64,000 nt of DNA from Micrasema longulum (GCA_022494885.1 JAGVSM010000221.1:1-64000), one strand, 5' to 3'; counted from the stretch's first letter, positions 1 to 11,245 are shown. Made by a program: numbers and translations. Notes: generated by a model not told the origin, from the letters alone.

Positions 1-600
1 TTTGTATCAACCGCCTTTGGTAAAAAGCAATACTATGTAATTGCTCCAAAAATATTTAATGATTTATTGCCAAATATAAAAGACTCAAAATGTAAAACAA
101 ATTTTTAAATAAAAATAACTGCACATATAAATAGTGTAGCGAGAGATTTTTTTTGAAATATATACGTAAATCAAAAAAAGTATTACTTTATATAATTGGT
201 ACACACATTATTTATATTTTGATGTATTTCTTTGCTTTATATTTGTTTTATTATATGTTATACTACATTATTTATGTTTAAGTAACATGTATTCTTGGCA
301 CATATATATACTTTATATTTGTATAATGACGGTTTTTAATTTCTTAGATTTGATTAGCTAGGTATTTATAATTAAGTAGTTTTAGTTTTTCTTTTTTATG
401 TTATTGTTTTATTAGTATACGACTACTTATGCTCTAAAGATAGAAAATCTCCATCTTAGAATAGGCTGTGCCATGTTAGATGGAGACTATCATAAACAGA
501 GAACACTCCGTTTTCATTTTACATTAATTGGTTTATATAGATTCCCTGTTATTAAGTTTGTATATAATTTTTTTTTAAATAAATTTATAATTAAAAATAA
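1..600 (+). mobile_element. LINE 3' end: ORF2 C-terminus plus 3' UTR (family K)
   Basis: The window opens inside a reading frame (frame 1, stop at 106-108) whose last 35 codons include AFGKKQYYVIAPKIFNDLLP. The same pattern recurs in the LINE remnants at about 1.25-1.6, 2.15-2.46 and 42.2 kb, and at 42.2 kb it follows a recognisable reverse transcriptase. The A+T-rich tract to about 600 is taken as the 3' UTR, because 390-600 has a reverse-complement relative at 31618-31860 sharing the word TCTCCATCTTAGAATAGGCTG in near-identical form. The body of the element lies outside the window. The copy is 5'-incomplete only because of the window edge; whether it is intact upstream is unknown. Confidence 0.6.
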
Positions 601-1250
601 ATAAATTGTACCTACGAACGACACATGGCATATTAACCAAAACTTATTATACATCCATTTCATTTAGTTAAATTAACACGTTTTAAATACAAGTTACATT
701 AAAAATACAATTAAATTACATTGTTGAATGCAACAAATTATTTATATCTACCCACGACACTTCAATAACTTGTCTTGTGATTTAGTTCACATAAAATTTA
801 GTTCGTTGAAAGTTGGTAACTAGATAGGTCTGTGTTTGACATTTTTACATATTATTATTTTTAATTTTTCCGCGTGTAGGAAAATATTTTTGCATTCAAT
901 TTTCAGTACCTAGCACTGAAATTGTTTTAATATAACATGAATGTCAAATACCTGAATTTAAGCTGAAATATTTGATGATTTAAGTTAGATTTTTCTGAGT
1001 TATTTTAGAGGTTTAATGGTAATTATTTTTTTTGTTCTAGGATTTTTAAACAAATATTTTTTTTTCATTTTTTTGTTTTTTTACAATAAACATAATAATT
1101 AAACAGCATTAAAAAAAAGCATAATTACATACCAATAAAATACATATTAATAGAAAAATAGTAAACAAAAAATCCCACAAAGGCATGGCCTGTTCGTGGG
1201 TATACAAGAAAATGTTAATGAATTTTTGCTCCTATAGTAAATAATTGACA
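600..1250. other. AT-rich unclassified DNA
   Basis: No coding signal or recognised repeat was seen. It contains homopolymer runs of A and T and may be decayed LINE UTR sequence between the two flanking LINE remnants. Confidence 0.4.
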
Positions 1251-1620
1251 GTTATAATATTTTTGTATAACATAAGAAAGAAAAAATTAAATATTCTGTA
1301 AAAGATAATATGGTATTTTTTTTTTACTTATTAAAAAAGGAAATAAAAAATACTTTAAAAAAAACACAAAAATATTCCTTATTATTAAAGGGCAACAAAA
1401 TAAATCATAGAAAAAAGAGTTCATATCTTTAGTTTGAATCCAGGATAGTGCATGTTTTTTAAAAGAAGGAAAATTTTGAAAGTTTGGAATCAATGAAATG
1501 TTATCAGTAAAAAAATAATTAAAAATTTTTGGGCCTATAAAATATGCATGTCTCTGTGCGAGCCTCGATTTACAATGTGGTATTTCTAACACACGATTCC
1601 ATCTTTGACTTGATCTATTT
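1250..1620 (-). pseudogene. LINE ORF2 C-terminal remnant (APKIFN-type)
   Basis: An antisense frame (1592 down to 1287) reads ...KSRLAQRHAYFIGPKIFNYF... and then FPSFKKHALSWI. It matches in pattern the tails at 1-108 and 42172-42648 (QRH, then PK/RxFN, then a basic FKK segment). This is the last ~100 residues of a non-LTR retrotransposon ORF2, beyond the reverse transcriptase. No polymerase domain remains, so it is a 5'-truncated dead copy. Its 3' boundary is not clear. Confidence 0.5.
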
Positions 1621-2145
1621 GAATTACTTGTAATTAAATTTTGGTTCTTAAATATATATTTTATTGGAATTGTTATTTAAGTATATCTAACGATTTGGAA
1701 ATAATTCGATTAGAAGACGACCGTAGCGAAGCTGTATCCGTAGACAGATGCACTAAAATATCTAACAAACGCAGGAACAAAAAAACTAACACACAAATGA
1801 TCAAATTAGTTACGTGTGTGATAAAGCCGGAACGAGGGTGAGAAGGATGCAAATCCAATTATTTAAATCCCTGAAACTATTAATGTCATGTTTTGAAGCA
1901 ACATTTTTGTTCGTGTCCTTTTTTGCCTTCTGTTTGTTATATGTCCGTTTCGTGGTGGTTTGCAAGTTTTACTATCATGTAGTCTTCGCGCTCTGGAGCT
2001 GCAAATCAACTTACAAACCATTCAAGTTTTTATTTAAAGTCGGGATTCGCGATTCAGAAACTTTTTTTTTCTTTTATTTAGGAAACATACAGTACGGTTA
2101 CATAGTTTTATATTTTACACAGTTAGACTTAACTCTAATGGACTA

Positions 2146-2460
2146 GTGAAGTTTCTATATTATATAATATTTTCCATATCACAACATATGACACCAAAAC
2201 AATTATACGCTAAAACAATACTCACTTACAGATTCGAAAACTACTCTTACTCGAATGAAAGACATAACTCCTTTAATACATCACAAACAAATTATATAAT
2301 CACTAGATCCTCAACACAAAGACAACTTAAACAAATACAAACTAATACCACTTTCGGACAAAGGGATTTTGAGTATTATTCAATAAAAATCTATAACCTA
2401 CTTCTACCTACAATTAGTAACGAAAAAATAAATGAAAAAAGAAAAACGGATAATTGAGCT
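2146..2460 (+). pseudogene. LINE ORF2 C-terminal remnant (FGQRxFEYYSIKIYN)
   Basis: The 103-codon plus-strand frame ends FGQRDFEYYSIKIYNLLLP and then a lysine-rich tail. This matches the C-termini at 1-108 and 42.2 kb in order and spacing. The preceding residues (SQTNYIITRSSTQRQ) match the linker seen upstream of the QRH motif in those copies. It is a third partial member of the same LINE group within the first 2.5 kb. The AT-rich sequence upstream (1640-2145) has open frames but no recognisable domain. Confidence 0.45.
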
Positions 2461-2699
2461 AGGTAGAAGTAAAATGAATTGTTTCATTCGCCCAAACCAA
2501 TATTGAATCAACCGCTCCACAAGTGTATAGCTTATGTTAGGTTTTTGTTATTTTCATTGTGCGTTTTGTAATATAAATAATTCGAGTAATATGAGAGTAG
2601 TCAAACCAATCGTCATTACGAAAATATATTTTTAAATATAGTATTGTCAAATATTCGTAGAACCCCAAAGGTATCGAAAAATAATTCGCGTATGACCAA

Positions 2700-3010
2700 A
2701 TCTCCGCCAGTTTCAAAGTTATAATTATTATAATTACTGCAGTCCGATTCGAGAGACGCATCTTATCGCATCCAGCAACAGATGGCGCCAGTTATCGAGA
2801 AAGGTGGCTACAATTACAGCGCCCCTAGTCCTGGTAATTTGAAGGTTCTCGAGTGATTGCGCAATTAGTGATCTCTTTAGGGTACAAACCCTTACTAACG
2901 AGGTATGAATCACACGGCTAAGGAAACGAGAAAAGAGTGAGATGTTAAATAATTGATCTTCGCCGAAGCGCACACTAAAAAAACATACGTAATCACACGC
3001 CATGCAAGGT
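2700..3010. other. GC-richer unclassified block
   Basis: Base composition rises compared with both sides. The 89-codon antisense frame 3003-2734 has no motif I recognise and could be chance. The block contains the word AGATGGCGCCAG. It may be a decayed repeat or a conserved non-coding stretch; no function is proposed. Confidence 0.25.
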
Positions 3011-3054
3011 AGGGTGATTCCTACATCACATATTCAAGTTTGACATGTTTTGAT

Positions 3055-3430
3055 ATTTCATTGACTTATTTATGCATTATTTATTTATTTATTGATATAC
3101 ACGGCACGTAGTGCCTTTTACTTTACAAAAAATTTATATTCTCTATAATTAAACACTTCGATACAGTATATAAGAGGAAAAAAAAAGCACAAAAAGTTTA
3201 TATTTACATGTTATATCACAATGGACACGCTTACATATTGTGTTAAAAAATCAAAAGTCATAAAGAATAAAAAAAAAATTAAAAAACATTAAAAGGAATA
3301 TAAAAATTAAAAAGTACGAAAAATGTTTTTTAATTCTTTTTTTTTAGTTATTTAAAAAAAAGGACAGGTAGGTAAATCTTTAATCATTATTACATTGAAC
3401 AAAAAAATAGAAAATTCCAAAATCTAAGTT
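3055..3430 (-). mobile_element. LINE 3' end, family G
   Basis: The tract begins with a (TTTA)n run and then ACACGGCACGTAGTGCC, which on the minus strand is a short stem (GGCACTACGTGCC) followed by an (AAAT)n tail, as in many LINE 3' ends. A second copy in the same orientation lies at 52215-52545. It shares the stem, TAAACACTTC, a hydrophilic AT-rich middle, ACACGCTT.CA.ATTGTG and CAGGTAGGTA. No coding part is seen. Both copies are therefore 5'-truncated 3' UTRs. Confidence 0.5.
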
Positions 3431-3702
3431 AAGGAGAAAAAATAGTTTTTTTTTTAAAGTTAAAAATAAGAATCTAATAAACTAAAATATATAAAAACTA
3501 GAAAAAAAGTAAAGAGAAAGCAAATAAATTTTTAAAATATAGTATAGGTACATAACTATAGCTTGACAAATGTAAGTGACAGTTCACCATTTTTTAAATA
3601 ATTAAAAAGCGTTGTAAATATTATAAAGTAGAAAGTAAATCTAGAGTAGATAAATAAAGTCACTCATCCCAACTTCACGAAACTTCAAGCCCGGCATTAT
3701 AA

Positions 3703-3918
3703 TTGATGACAATTAATGTATATGAATGCAGAAATCGAGGAAGACCGGGAAAAACATGGCATGACCAAGTTCAACAAATACTTGAATATGAAAATGTTAG
3801 AAATCGGAATAATCAGCGCACTTACGTGAAAAGATGTATGAATGTAGAGGAAGCAAGGTCTATTTACAAATACAGTAAGAAGGCATTCTATCCTCTCTGC
3901 CAATCTTTGTTGAAATAA
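3703..3918 (+). pseudogene. RTE-like LINE ORF2 C-terminal remnant
   Basis: The frame reads ECRNRGRPGKTWHDQVQQ, later RCMNVEEARSIY. The GRPxKTWxDQ block and the RCMNVEEAR block recur in the copies at 16.7-18.2 kb (minus) and 29.3-29.7 kb (plus), where they follow a recognisable polymerase thumb region (LRWFxHVERMDD). In RTE-type LINEs this basic C-terminal segment lies after the reverse transcriptase. Only the final ~65 residues survive here. Confidence 0.65.
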
Positions 3919-4244
3919 ATTATGATGGTTTGATTGTTTATATTATAATTTTCTGATATTGTAGTAATATTAACATTGTTATATTTGTAAGAATAACTTG
4001 GGAGCAGTGGGACGCGACCGAGCTCTCGTGTCATTCGGGTTTTGCCTTCCTAGTCGGTCACACGTCCTTGTTCTAATAATTGTATTGAACTCTCTTATAT
4101 GTTGTATCAAGAAAACTACGAGTTGGGTTATATATTTAAAGTATTTAAAGGGTTATATTTACAAAATACAAAGATTGAAAACCCAAACAGCAAAAGAGTT
4201 GAAGAAAGTACTAGAAAATACGTGGGATGTAGAGATTTTGGACT

Positions 4245-4507
4245 GTCGATCTCGTGGTTTAGTAGTCATAGCATTTGCCAACCATGCAAGAGGTCTCGGG
4301 TTCGATTCCCGGCATAGTCGACATGAAATATTTATTCAAAGTTTTTGCACTGGAATATTTCATAGTCCCGGAACTAGCACCTAAAACGTAAGACTGGTAA
4401 CTTACCTTCATGTAACAAAAATGATTTGGATGCGCTGCGATTTGTATATCAATGAAGTGTCCTATGCCGCATTAGGTGCGAAAACGGAATAACGATAATG
4501 ATGAGAG
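4245..4507 (+). repeat. tRNA-derived SINE, family A (near full length)
   Basis: The head resembles a tRNA: an A-box-like stretch near 4250-4275, then the B box GGGTTCGATTCCCGG at about 4299-4313. A body follows with CATAGTCCC, a paraphrase of GTACCTGAAGCGTAAGACTG, and TTACCTTCATGTAACAAAAATGAT. The 3' domain ends in a GCATTAGGTGCG hairpin and ATGATG-type tail. Other copies are at 6.2-6.7 kb (minus), 52.6-53.1 kb (plus) and 57.5-58.4 kb (minus). This copy is uninterrupted and is the best reference for the family here. Confidence 0.75.
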
Positions 4508-4509
4508 AT

Positions 4510-5800
4510 TTTGGAAACACGTAAAATTAAAAATTAAAAACTATCAATGCCACCTCGAGTTGTTGCCGTCAGTAAGGCAAAAGGCGGGACCACAAAATAT
4601 TGGAAATTACATTATTTGGTATTTTGCTTTTGCAAATTTTACAGAATAATTCAAGGTGTTTATTTAAAACTGGTGGTTTTTTAAATATTTCAATCAATTG
4701 GTCCATTTATTAAATATATACTGATTTTAAAAAAATCCTAACACAAAACATGTGCTTTCGTGTCGTAACATGATGTATTTTTTTACATAACTAACCCAAA
4801 TCATCAAAATAGCGTGTAATTTGGTCCTTAAAATTCAAATTGGTAAATCGGTTCGTTAGCAACCCTTAGTTGAAGGTGCCTTGAACTAAATTATGAAAAA
4901 ATATCGATTTACGGTTCGCTTAGGGGAGGGGGAAACATGATCGAATTCAAATGTTTACCTGTATTACAATTTTAGAAAACTGATAAAAAGTCTTCCTAGT
5001 TTAAACTATCACAAACATATATTCATATGTTTTTGTACAACTACCATGGTAAAAGTGTATTTAGGGATTTGCATGTTAGTGTATTTAGTGTTCTGATGAA
5101 AAGACGGGTACGTCACGAAACCGGTAGACATTGAAAGGTAGTAAGTGATTATTTACCAATGTTTACTTACATTTATTTGGTCTTTTGAATAACAATCAAA
5201 ATTACCAGTGAGATCATTACACACTATTTTATATCTAAATAATGTCCTCTCTGCCTACTGAATATTGTATTTTAAATACCCATAACTAACATCTAAATTA
5301 CTACAGAAAACATGAGTATTCTTTTTTTATAGATTCAAATTATTTGAATTTTTGTTGTTTTCGGGGATCTCAACATATACTTGAAACGTTAAAAGATTTT
5401 GAAATTGCTTTCTAACATTATGGGAGTCTTATTTTTTTATCAAAACTAAGCTGATAAAATTGGAATATGATCAAAAAATACGTCAGTAAAATACTTTAAT
5501 GCGTGAGTATTGTAGGTGAATATACTTAGGTTTTACAAGCCCCTCGGAGAGTATGTGGAGTGGAGTGGTGGGTAGATACACTTATCGACACCATAATATT
5601 ATGCAAAATAAATTCTCTGCGGATGTTCGTACAAGACAGGAAACTGTATAAAGTTTAAAGTAGCTACCCTTTACTCTAAACAGCTAACCGAGGCCATACG
5701 TACTACATAACAACACAACAACGATCCAAGTCCAAATGTTCAACTGTGGAATTATTCACGCTTTAAAAAAGTGCCTAGTGAAAAAAATCTAATTTTGTTG
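4510..5800. other. Unclassified AT-rich DNA with a ribozyme-like motif
   Basis: No gene is supported. The only structured segment is near 5093-5140, where CTGATGA, a 4-bp GACG/CGTC hairpin and GAAAC occur in the order of a hammerhead core (see findings). A run of GGGGAGGGGG lies near 4922. Confidence 0.4.
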
Positions 5801-5809
5801 TAACGCAGA

Positions 5810-6125
5810 GGAAAAACATTTTTGAGAATATAGAACGCTAGGCTTTCACAGGGCTTACGATCTGTCATTTGCCGGTTCAAGTGTCCGCTTTTCATCCACA
5901 TTTCTTCAACTCTTCCATCTGTTGGCTTTTGTTAAGTAAAAGAGCTGAAACCTTTATCATGTGGATGAGTTTCATTTGGCTGAACCAATTCACCTACTAG
6001 GCAACGCCTGAAACAATTGTTCAGTTTTTAGAATTCATCTTATCCCAGTTAGTTTAATCAATATTTTTCAATCACTATCCAAAATTTCTTCCGTGGGGAT
6101 TTTTAAGATCCAGCATGTCTACAAA
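5810..6125 (+). repeat. Repeat D, partial unit
   Basis: Segments A, B and C of repeat D occur in order on the plus strand: ACAGGGCTTACGATCTGTCA near 5848, CATTTCTTCAACTCTTCCATC, GAGCTGAAACCTTTAT, and CACCTACTAGGCAACGCCTG near 5991. The terminal words of the family (ACATATTACAACAGAGATG and CTCAAAATATTGT) are degraded. This is an old single-unit copy. Confidence 0.6.
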
Positions 6126-6192
6126 AACTTGTACATACTCAATGAATATAAAAATAATAGAAAAAATGGATCCATAAAAAGTATGGTTTATT

Positions 6193-6682
6193 AATATTCC
6201 CTTTTCACACCTAATGGTGCAAAGGGCACTGAATTGGTACACCAATCGTAGCATATCTTGATCATTTTTGGTTACTTAAGGGAATATAATCAGTCTTACG
6301 CTTCAGGTACCAGTCCAGGGACTATGAAATATTCTGGTGTGAAAACATCCTTCTAAAAATAAAAAATAATATATTTTCTTTGATTATTAAAAAATAAATA
6401 CGAGTACATGAAAATAACATTTTTATATGTATAAACATATATAATATGTAATATATTTGCTTTACTAACTTTGTATACTTTGTGAAAATTTGTTATTGGT
6501 TCTGAGTATATATACACTATTTTTGTTTGTTTTCTATAAATATGTAGGTAGAACTGTTGGTTTCCCAAATAAAATAAAATAAAATAATTTATACATATTT
6601 CATATCAACCATGTCAGGAATCGAACCTGAGACTTCTTGCAGGGTAGGCAAACGCGTTGACTATTATACCATGAGGCCGACT
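6193..6682 (-). repeat. SINE family A copy split by an insertion
   Basis: The 3' domain (6193-6356, with CACCTAATGGTGCAAAGGGC and CCAGTCCAGGGACTATGAAA) and the tRNA-like head (6585-6682, antisense B box GGAATCGAACC) are separated by about 220 bp of AT-rich DNA that the other A copies lack. The insert ends on the plus strand in an (AAAAT)n tract (about 6568-6590), so it probably retroposed in the plus orientation after the SINE. I do not recognise the insert itself. Confidence 0.7.
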
Positions 6683-6699
6683 AAAATAAAATGTATTTA

Positions 6700-8700
6700 G
6701 TAAAAAAAATAAAAAGAAAAATAATTCATTTATACCAATCCACACTGATTTAAATACCTAAGATAACTGATGTGTTTTTTTCATTTATTTTTCAGTTCTA
6801 TTAGAACATCTTTTCATGGCATAGGTCACCATAATGAGTTTTGCTGTTATTTACACTAAACATGTCAAATTATTATTAAAATAAAATAAAAAATTACGAC
6901 AGCTCAAAGCAATACTGAACGCATGAGCCAAAATGAGCATCATGCGGAAGATGAAATCGGCTACAAAACAAAGAAGACCGTACCCACATAATTTTTTTGT
7001 CTTCTTTCCTCTCATTCAAGCCATTTTGTAAAAAATGAGTTATCTTTACTAGCTAACATGCATTAGATTGGTAAAATGTGCTGTTATTCTTCTAGGGATT
7101 GATACACTCTAAGGATTTCTTGTGTCGTGTGGATTAAGACGACAGTATGAAACGGACTTTCCCCGCATTATTCACAATTTCGGTATAACATTTATTTATA
7201 AATTCATTGAGACGAAGAATTTTTATTTTTAATGAAATGGTTTCAAATTATTTATTAGTCAAAAAAACTATTGAACAAAAATTAAGCTAAATAACTTATC
7301 TTAAATAAATTAACTCGGTTAATCTTAAGCTAGACTCGCGCTATAAAATTGCTAGTGTGCAATGAGTGGATCATGCCAAATAGGTACAGTACCCGACAGT
7401 AAATAAAGTACATCGGGCTTAAGAATGAGACTGCCGACTTTGTGGAGCATCGCCTCTGTCGCAGGAGTTCGGTATCTGTGTGCATGTATGCCAAAGACGA
7501 CGCTCTGCAAATCCGCAGTTTGCTGATCACGCCAGCTGTTTCTTTCTTAATTTCGATGTACTTTATTTAATGCTGGCTACTGTGAAACAGTTTTTTTTGT
7601 TTGAGTGTTACTTATGGGATAAATCGTTAAGTAAAGTTTTCTTCAATATGTTTTTAGGGCATTTTTATTTAAATAAGTAAATATATTAAATGTAGAAAAT
7701 TATGTAAAACCATTTCCTCGGCATAAACCTCAAAGATAAAACGTTATTTTTCGTGTTCCAAGAAAAAAAGCAACAATTGTAAAAAACAAATTTAAAAAAC
7801 TAGTATTAGATGTTGTAAGTAGGCTCTCATAGACATTATAGATGCCCCTTTTAGGGAACCTGCTTTATAACTACATAATTGACGAGGAATTATAATATTT
7901 TTTGTTCGTCTTTATGAAAATCTTGCAAAAACAGATTTCAATAATACTACTTGACACCGCAAACTTAGCATTCTTCATTGAGTAAGTGAATCATAATTAG
8001 AAATCTCACAATTATTTTTTCAAGTTTTTCGTGAATATCTCTCTAGCTCCTTCAATAGAGCTTTCTAAGTTTGCTTATAATACCCTCATATATTGTATGT
8101 GAAAAATAACAATTTTCTTTATTGCAATTCTCTAGCGTTAAAAATTCGTACCAATATTTTTTGGAGTTTTCGAGCTTTAATAAATATAACATAATTAAAA
8201 ATATATATTCACTAACTCAACTAAACCTCTTTACATGGATCCAAAGGTTATTTTTAAATAATTAATTTATAATATTGTTTGGACTTGTCACGGTATACAA
8301 GTGACGCATCAGATTCAAGTTGACAGTTAAATATATATTTTATTCTTACTTCCGAAGACTGTGTGGGTGTGATTCACAGCGTGTTGATATAAAAACCCAT
8401 TATCAAGCACCAAGTTTATTGTTGACATAATGTCGTATTGTTTTCATTCCATCTCCCGTTTCGTAACCATTGTTCCCGAGGATGAGATGACCGAAAGAAT
8501 CCCGGGGACATTGTAGGAATATGGATTTTCGTATTTTCTTTATTGAGAAGATTTCCGTTCAAAATCAATGATATTAGGTATTATTTGTTTATTTTTAAGA
8601 AACAAACAGTCAGCAATGATAACATATCATTATTTTAAAAAATACGGTTTAAAGACAGACCAGCGAAGTTTCTAAATAAAAATCATACATATATCAAATT
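6700..8700. other. Unclassified AT-rich DNA with one inverted repeat
   Basis: No protein or RNA gene is supported. The stretch includes an imperfect inverted repeat (7397-7425 with 7544-7572) around a GC-richer centre, annotated separately. Short unrelated open frames in this stretch have no motifs. Confidence 0.4.
7397..7572. repeat. Inverted repeat with ~29-bp arms
   Basis: The left arm 7397-7425 and the right arm 7544-7572 are reverse complements at 24 of 29 positions by eye; the core AATAAAGTACATCG is perfect. The 118-bp spacer is GC-richer than its surroundings. It could be a decayed MITE or foldback. Just upstream, TGAGTGGATCATGCCAAATA (7358-7377) recurs almost exactly near 45270. Confidence 0.6.
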
Positions 8701-8820
8701 GTGTTACAACAAAAGAATGTGTTTATGTGTATTTGTATGAAAGAAAGTGTAGATAAGTGTTTATGTGTATTAGTGTGGGAGTAAATGTTCAGGTGTGTGT
8801 AAGTGTGAGCATCATTAAAT
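8700..8820. repeat. Degenerate GT-rich microsatellite
   Basis: Imperfect TGTGT/TATGTGT repeats run through the stretch. Similar GT-rich tracts occur at 48735-48945 and 49390-49490. Confidence 0.5.
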
Positions 8821-9167
8821 AGTAAGTGGGATCGTAACGCTGCCGAAAATAATAAGTCTTAATTTATTTTTAAATTTTCAAATAAATTAAGGGGCATGTA
8901 AAACATATCAATAAATAAAAAATAAATTGTGTTTCCGTGTATAAAACCCTACCTTTTGTGGAAATATTTTTTAGATATTACGTTACACACACCTTCAGTT
9001 GAGTATTGTATGTGTCCTCATATTCCATCGATTTTTTCAATGTTCTCAAATAAACTACTTTTTTTTAGATTACGAAAACTAAATATTGTTTTCCTGTGGA
9101 ATGTGAAACTTAAAAAAAGTAGATTATGCTTATTTCATGTTTTTTATGTTATTTATTGATAGTAAAA

Positions 9168-9335
9168 AATAAATATTTGCGTTCGGATGATTAACCAAAA
9201 TATTTCAATTTTGGGACCATTTTCTTATTGTAGTAAAAAACCGTGTTCGAAAATGGGAAACGAGTTGTGGTAAAACAGGGTTCGAACCTTAGACCTCCTA
9301 AACTGCAAAACTAGCCATAAGACCACACGAGGATG
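9168..9335 (-). repeat. tRNA-derived SINE, family B
   Basis: On the minus strand a tRNA-like head carries the B box GGTTCGAACC (antisense GGTTCGAACCTTAGACC near 9280). It is followed by CCACAACTCG and AAAATGG, then TTGGTTAATCATCCGAACGC and AAATATTT. Relatives: 49862-49985 (+), 50533-50796 (-) and 62371-62545 (+). Antisense A-box identity is weak. Confidence 0.55.
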
Positions 9336-9633
9336 ACGTTTTCCTGAGGCATTGATCAAATCTGTTAAATATTTTACCATCCAAATGTGTTCTAGCACTC
9401 TGTATTTTTTAATATATTTTATTCTAATTTACGTAAAAAAACTTTTTGGAATTTTCTGTCGAATTATTCGTCATAACTTTATTATATTTAGGGTATCTCG
9501 AAAATTAAATATTTACGTAAAATATATTTTAGACGTATGCAATCACAAGTTGCTTACTACGGTACTTTAATTTTTCTCATCTTAGTAAAAAAATAGATTT
9601 TTCTTCAATGAAAATGAAATATAACTTCATCAA

Positions 9634-10071
9634 AAACATTTTGCATCTATTCAAATTTTTGTAGACAGACCTGGATTTAACCCCACTGGAAGTTATCAAG
9701 ATTAATAACATATATTACAACAGAGATGAAAAACATTTTGTACAAAAGAAAATAAAAGTCTCGGCATTTTAAAAGGCTTATGAGCTGTCTCATTTTACAC
9801 GCTGTGTATCATTCACCATTCTACCTGTGTTCGAACATTTACATTCTTTGAATTCTTCCATCAACATTCAGTTAAAATCTTACCCGCATCAATGAAAGCT
9901 TCAACTCTTTAACTTTACAAGGATCAACAGGTGGAGGAAATGTGGACCTTGGCCGAATAGAGAATGTTACACAGTGTGTAAAGTGGCTACTAAAAACCAC
10001 CCAACGACACATCAAAAGCCCTGTGAATGCCTAGACTTCCATATTACATTCTCAAAAATGCTTACCCTCTA
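9634..10071. repeat. Repeat D, head-to-head foldback copy
   Basis: From left to right the segment shows C then A in the plus sense (ATTACAACAGAGATGAAAAA near 9715, TCATTCACCATTCTACCTG near 9809), a B-type stretch, and then A again in the minus sense (ACACAGTGTGTAAAGTGGC near 9969, ending TTCTCAAAAATGCTTACCC). The arms are therefore inverted copies. The right end is cut by a family I tract. Confidence 0.65.
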
Positions 10072-10190
10072 TTTATTTATTTTTTTTTATTTATAAATCA
10101 CATAACACAAAGTATTTTAAAAGTATAAAACGTTGAATTACATTCCCAGGAGTTACAACAACTCAATTCGGGACATAAATAGTATTAGCA
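10072..10190 (-). repeat. Family I 3'-end-like fragment
   Basis: A T-rich start is followed by CCCAGGAGTTACAACAACTC and GGGACATAAATA. The same layout occurs at 21165-21265 (CCCGTGAGTTACAGCAAATTC, GGGACAAAATAA). It is probably an antisense retroposon 3' end with an A-rich tail. No coding part is seen. Confidence 0.4.
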
Positions 10191-10439
10191 TTTAGAAAAT
10201 AACACATATTGAGAACAACAAATTTACAACAACAATTTATACGCCTAAAACCTTTTCTTACACAAGCAAAATAAATATATACATAAAAAAACGCTTTTAA
10301 AAATAAAAAATGTCGTGAATCTACTAAGGGAGATAAGGTCATTAACATCACATGCATTTATGTTTTTATAACATCGATAACAAACCAAATCAAACGATAT
10401 TAAATCATAACGCATGCATTTGAATTGGTAATTTCATGA

Positions 10440-10870
10440 ACTAGCACGATAGGTTATGACATGACGTAGCGAATCGCAATCTCAGCACTGCAAATTAAAA
10501 TATCCCACGTGCATTTGATTTGAAGTTATAACAGTATTTTGCAGGCGGGCTCGTGTGACAATAACAAGTCACGTGCCTACTGACTACCCCCTACCCGACT
10601 CGTTTGGCGCTCTAAACCTCCCCACCCCCCCACCCATTCATCCGGAAGGTGGATATTCGAATTCGAATTGATGACAAAGTACCCTCGCGATCAAGTGGCG
10701 GAACACTTTGCAGGATACTTGAAAATTATTCTAAAGTCAAAAGGGCCGATGACGTCACGTCACATTGTTTCCGATTGGTTCGAACAGTATTTATTCCTAT
10801 TTTAGAGTTGACTTAATCGGTGTATCGTCATATCTGTACCTCCAAGGGGACAACACGGGAGTTTACTTTT
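10440..10870. promoter_or_regulatory. Candidate cis-regulatory block (CRE, two E-boxes, CCAAT)
   Basis: This ~430-bp stretch is noticeably GC-richer than its flanks and matches no repeat family in the window. It holds CACGTG at 10506-10511 and 10570-10575, a consensus TGACGTCA at 10750-10757 followed by a second CGTCA, and an inverted CCAAT box (ATTGG) at 10774-10778. No long ORF follows. It may be a promoter/first-exon region or an enhancer of a gene outside the window. The site matches are seen; the function is inference. Confidence 0.35.
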
Positions 10871-11029
10871 TGCCGTTTTGAAGTTAGAAATCCAGAAATT
10901 ATCCCAATAAGCTATTTTAAACGTGAATAAAACAATTTGAACGAAGTCCACTTTCGTCTTAAAAGTGCTTTTTCAAGTTAAAATAAAAATCTCTTCAACA
11001 ATGTTTGAGTATTTCCAAATGCTTGCAGA

Positions 11030-11245
11030 CTGGCTGGATTTCCTTCCTAGGGAGTTATTTATATTTAAATTTATTGCAACAGAGAGTGAAAACATCTTCG
11101 AGAAGGGAACATGGGAGTCTAGGTATTACAGGGGTTCCTGTCATTGGCTGGTTTAAGTGCCCACTTGACATTCTGCGTAACATTCACCATTCTGCCCATA
11201 TTTGAATATCCACATTTCCTCAACTCTGCATCCAATTTATCTTCA
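11030..11245 (+). repeat. Repeat D, partial unit
   Basis: The unit shows TTGCAACAGAGAGTGAAAAC, CCTGTCATTGGCTGGTTTAA, GTAACATTCACCATTCTGCC and CCACATTTCCTCAACTC in the order of segments A and B. The C part precedes it (CTGGATTTCCTTCCTAGGGA near 11033), as expected for tandem units read through the junction. Confidence 0.6.

Noticed and set aside
1814..2146. 110-codon hydrophobic plus-strand frame that could look like a membrane protein
   Set aside because: Hydrophobicity follows from T-rich DNA (Phe/Leu/Val codons). There is no start context, splice signal or known domain.
4245..4320. Possible functional tRNA gene (good B box)
   Set aside because: No acceptor stem pairs, it continues into a SINE body, and the same head recurs in at least three SINE copies.
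11035..11205. Frames through repeat D (for example GSLGITGVPVIGWFK) as coding sequence of D
   Set aside because: The frame is not kept among copies: stops and indels differ at 15.0, 43.7 and 63.6 kb, so D appears non-coding.
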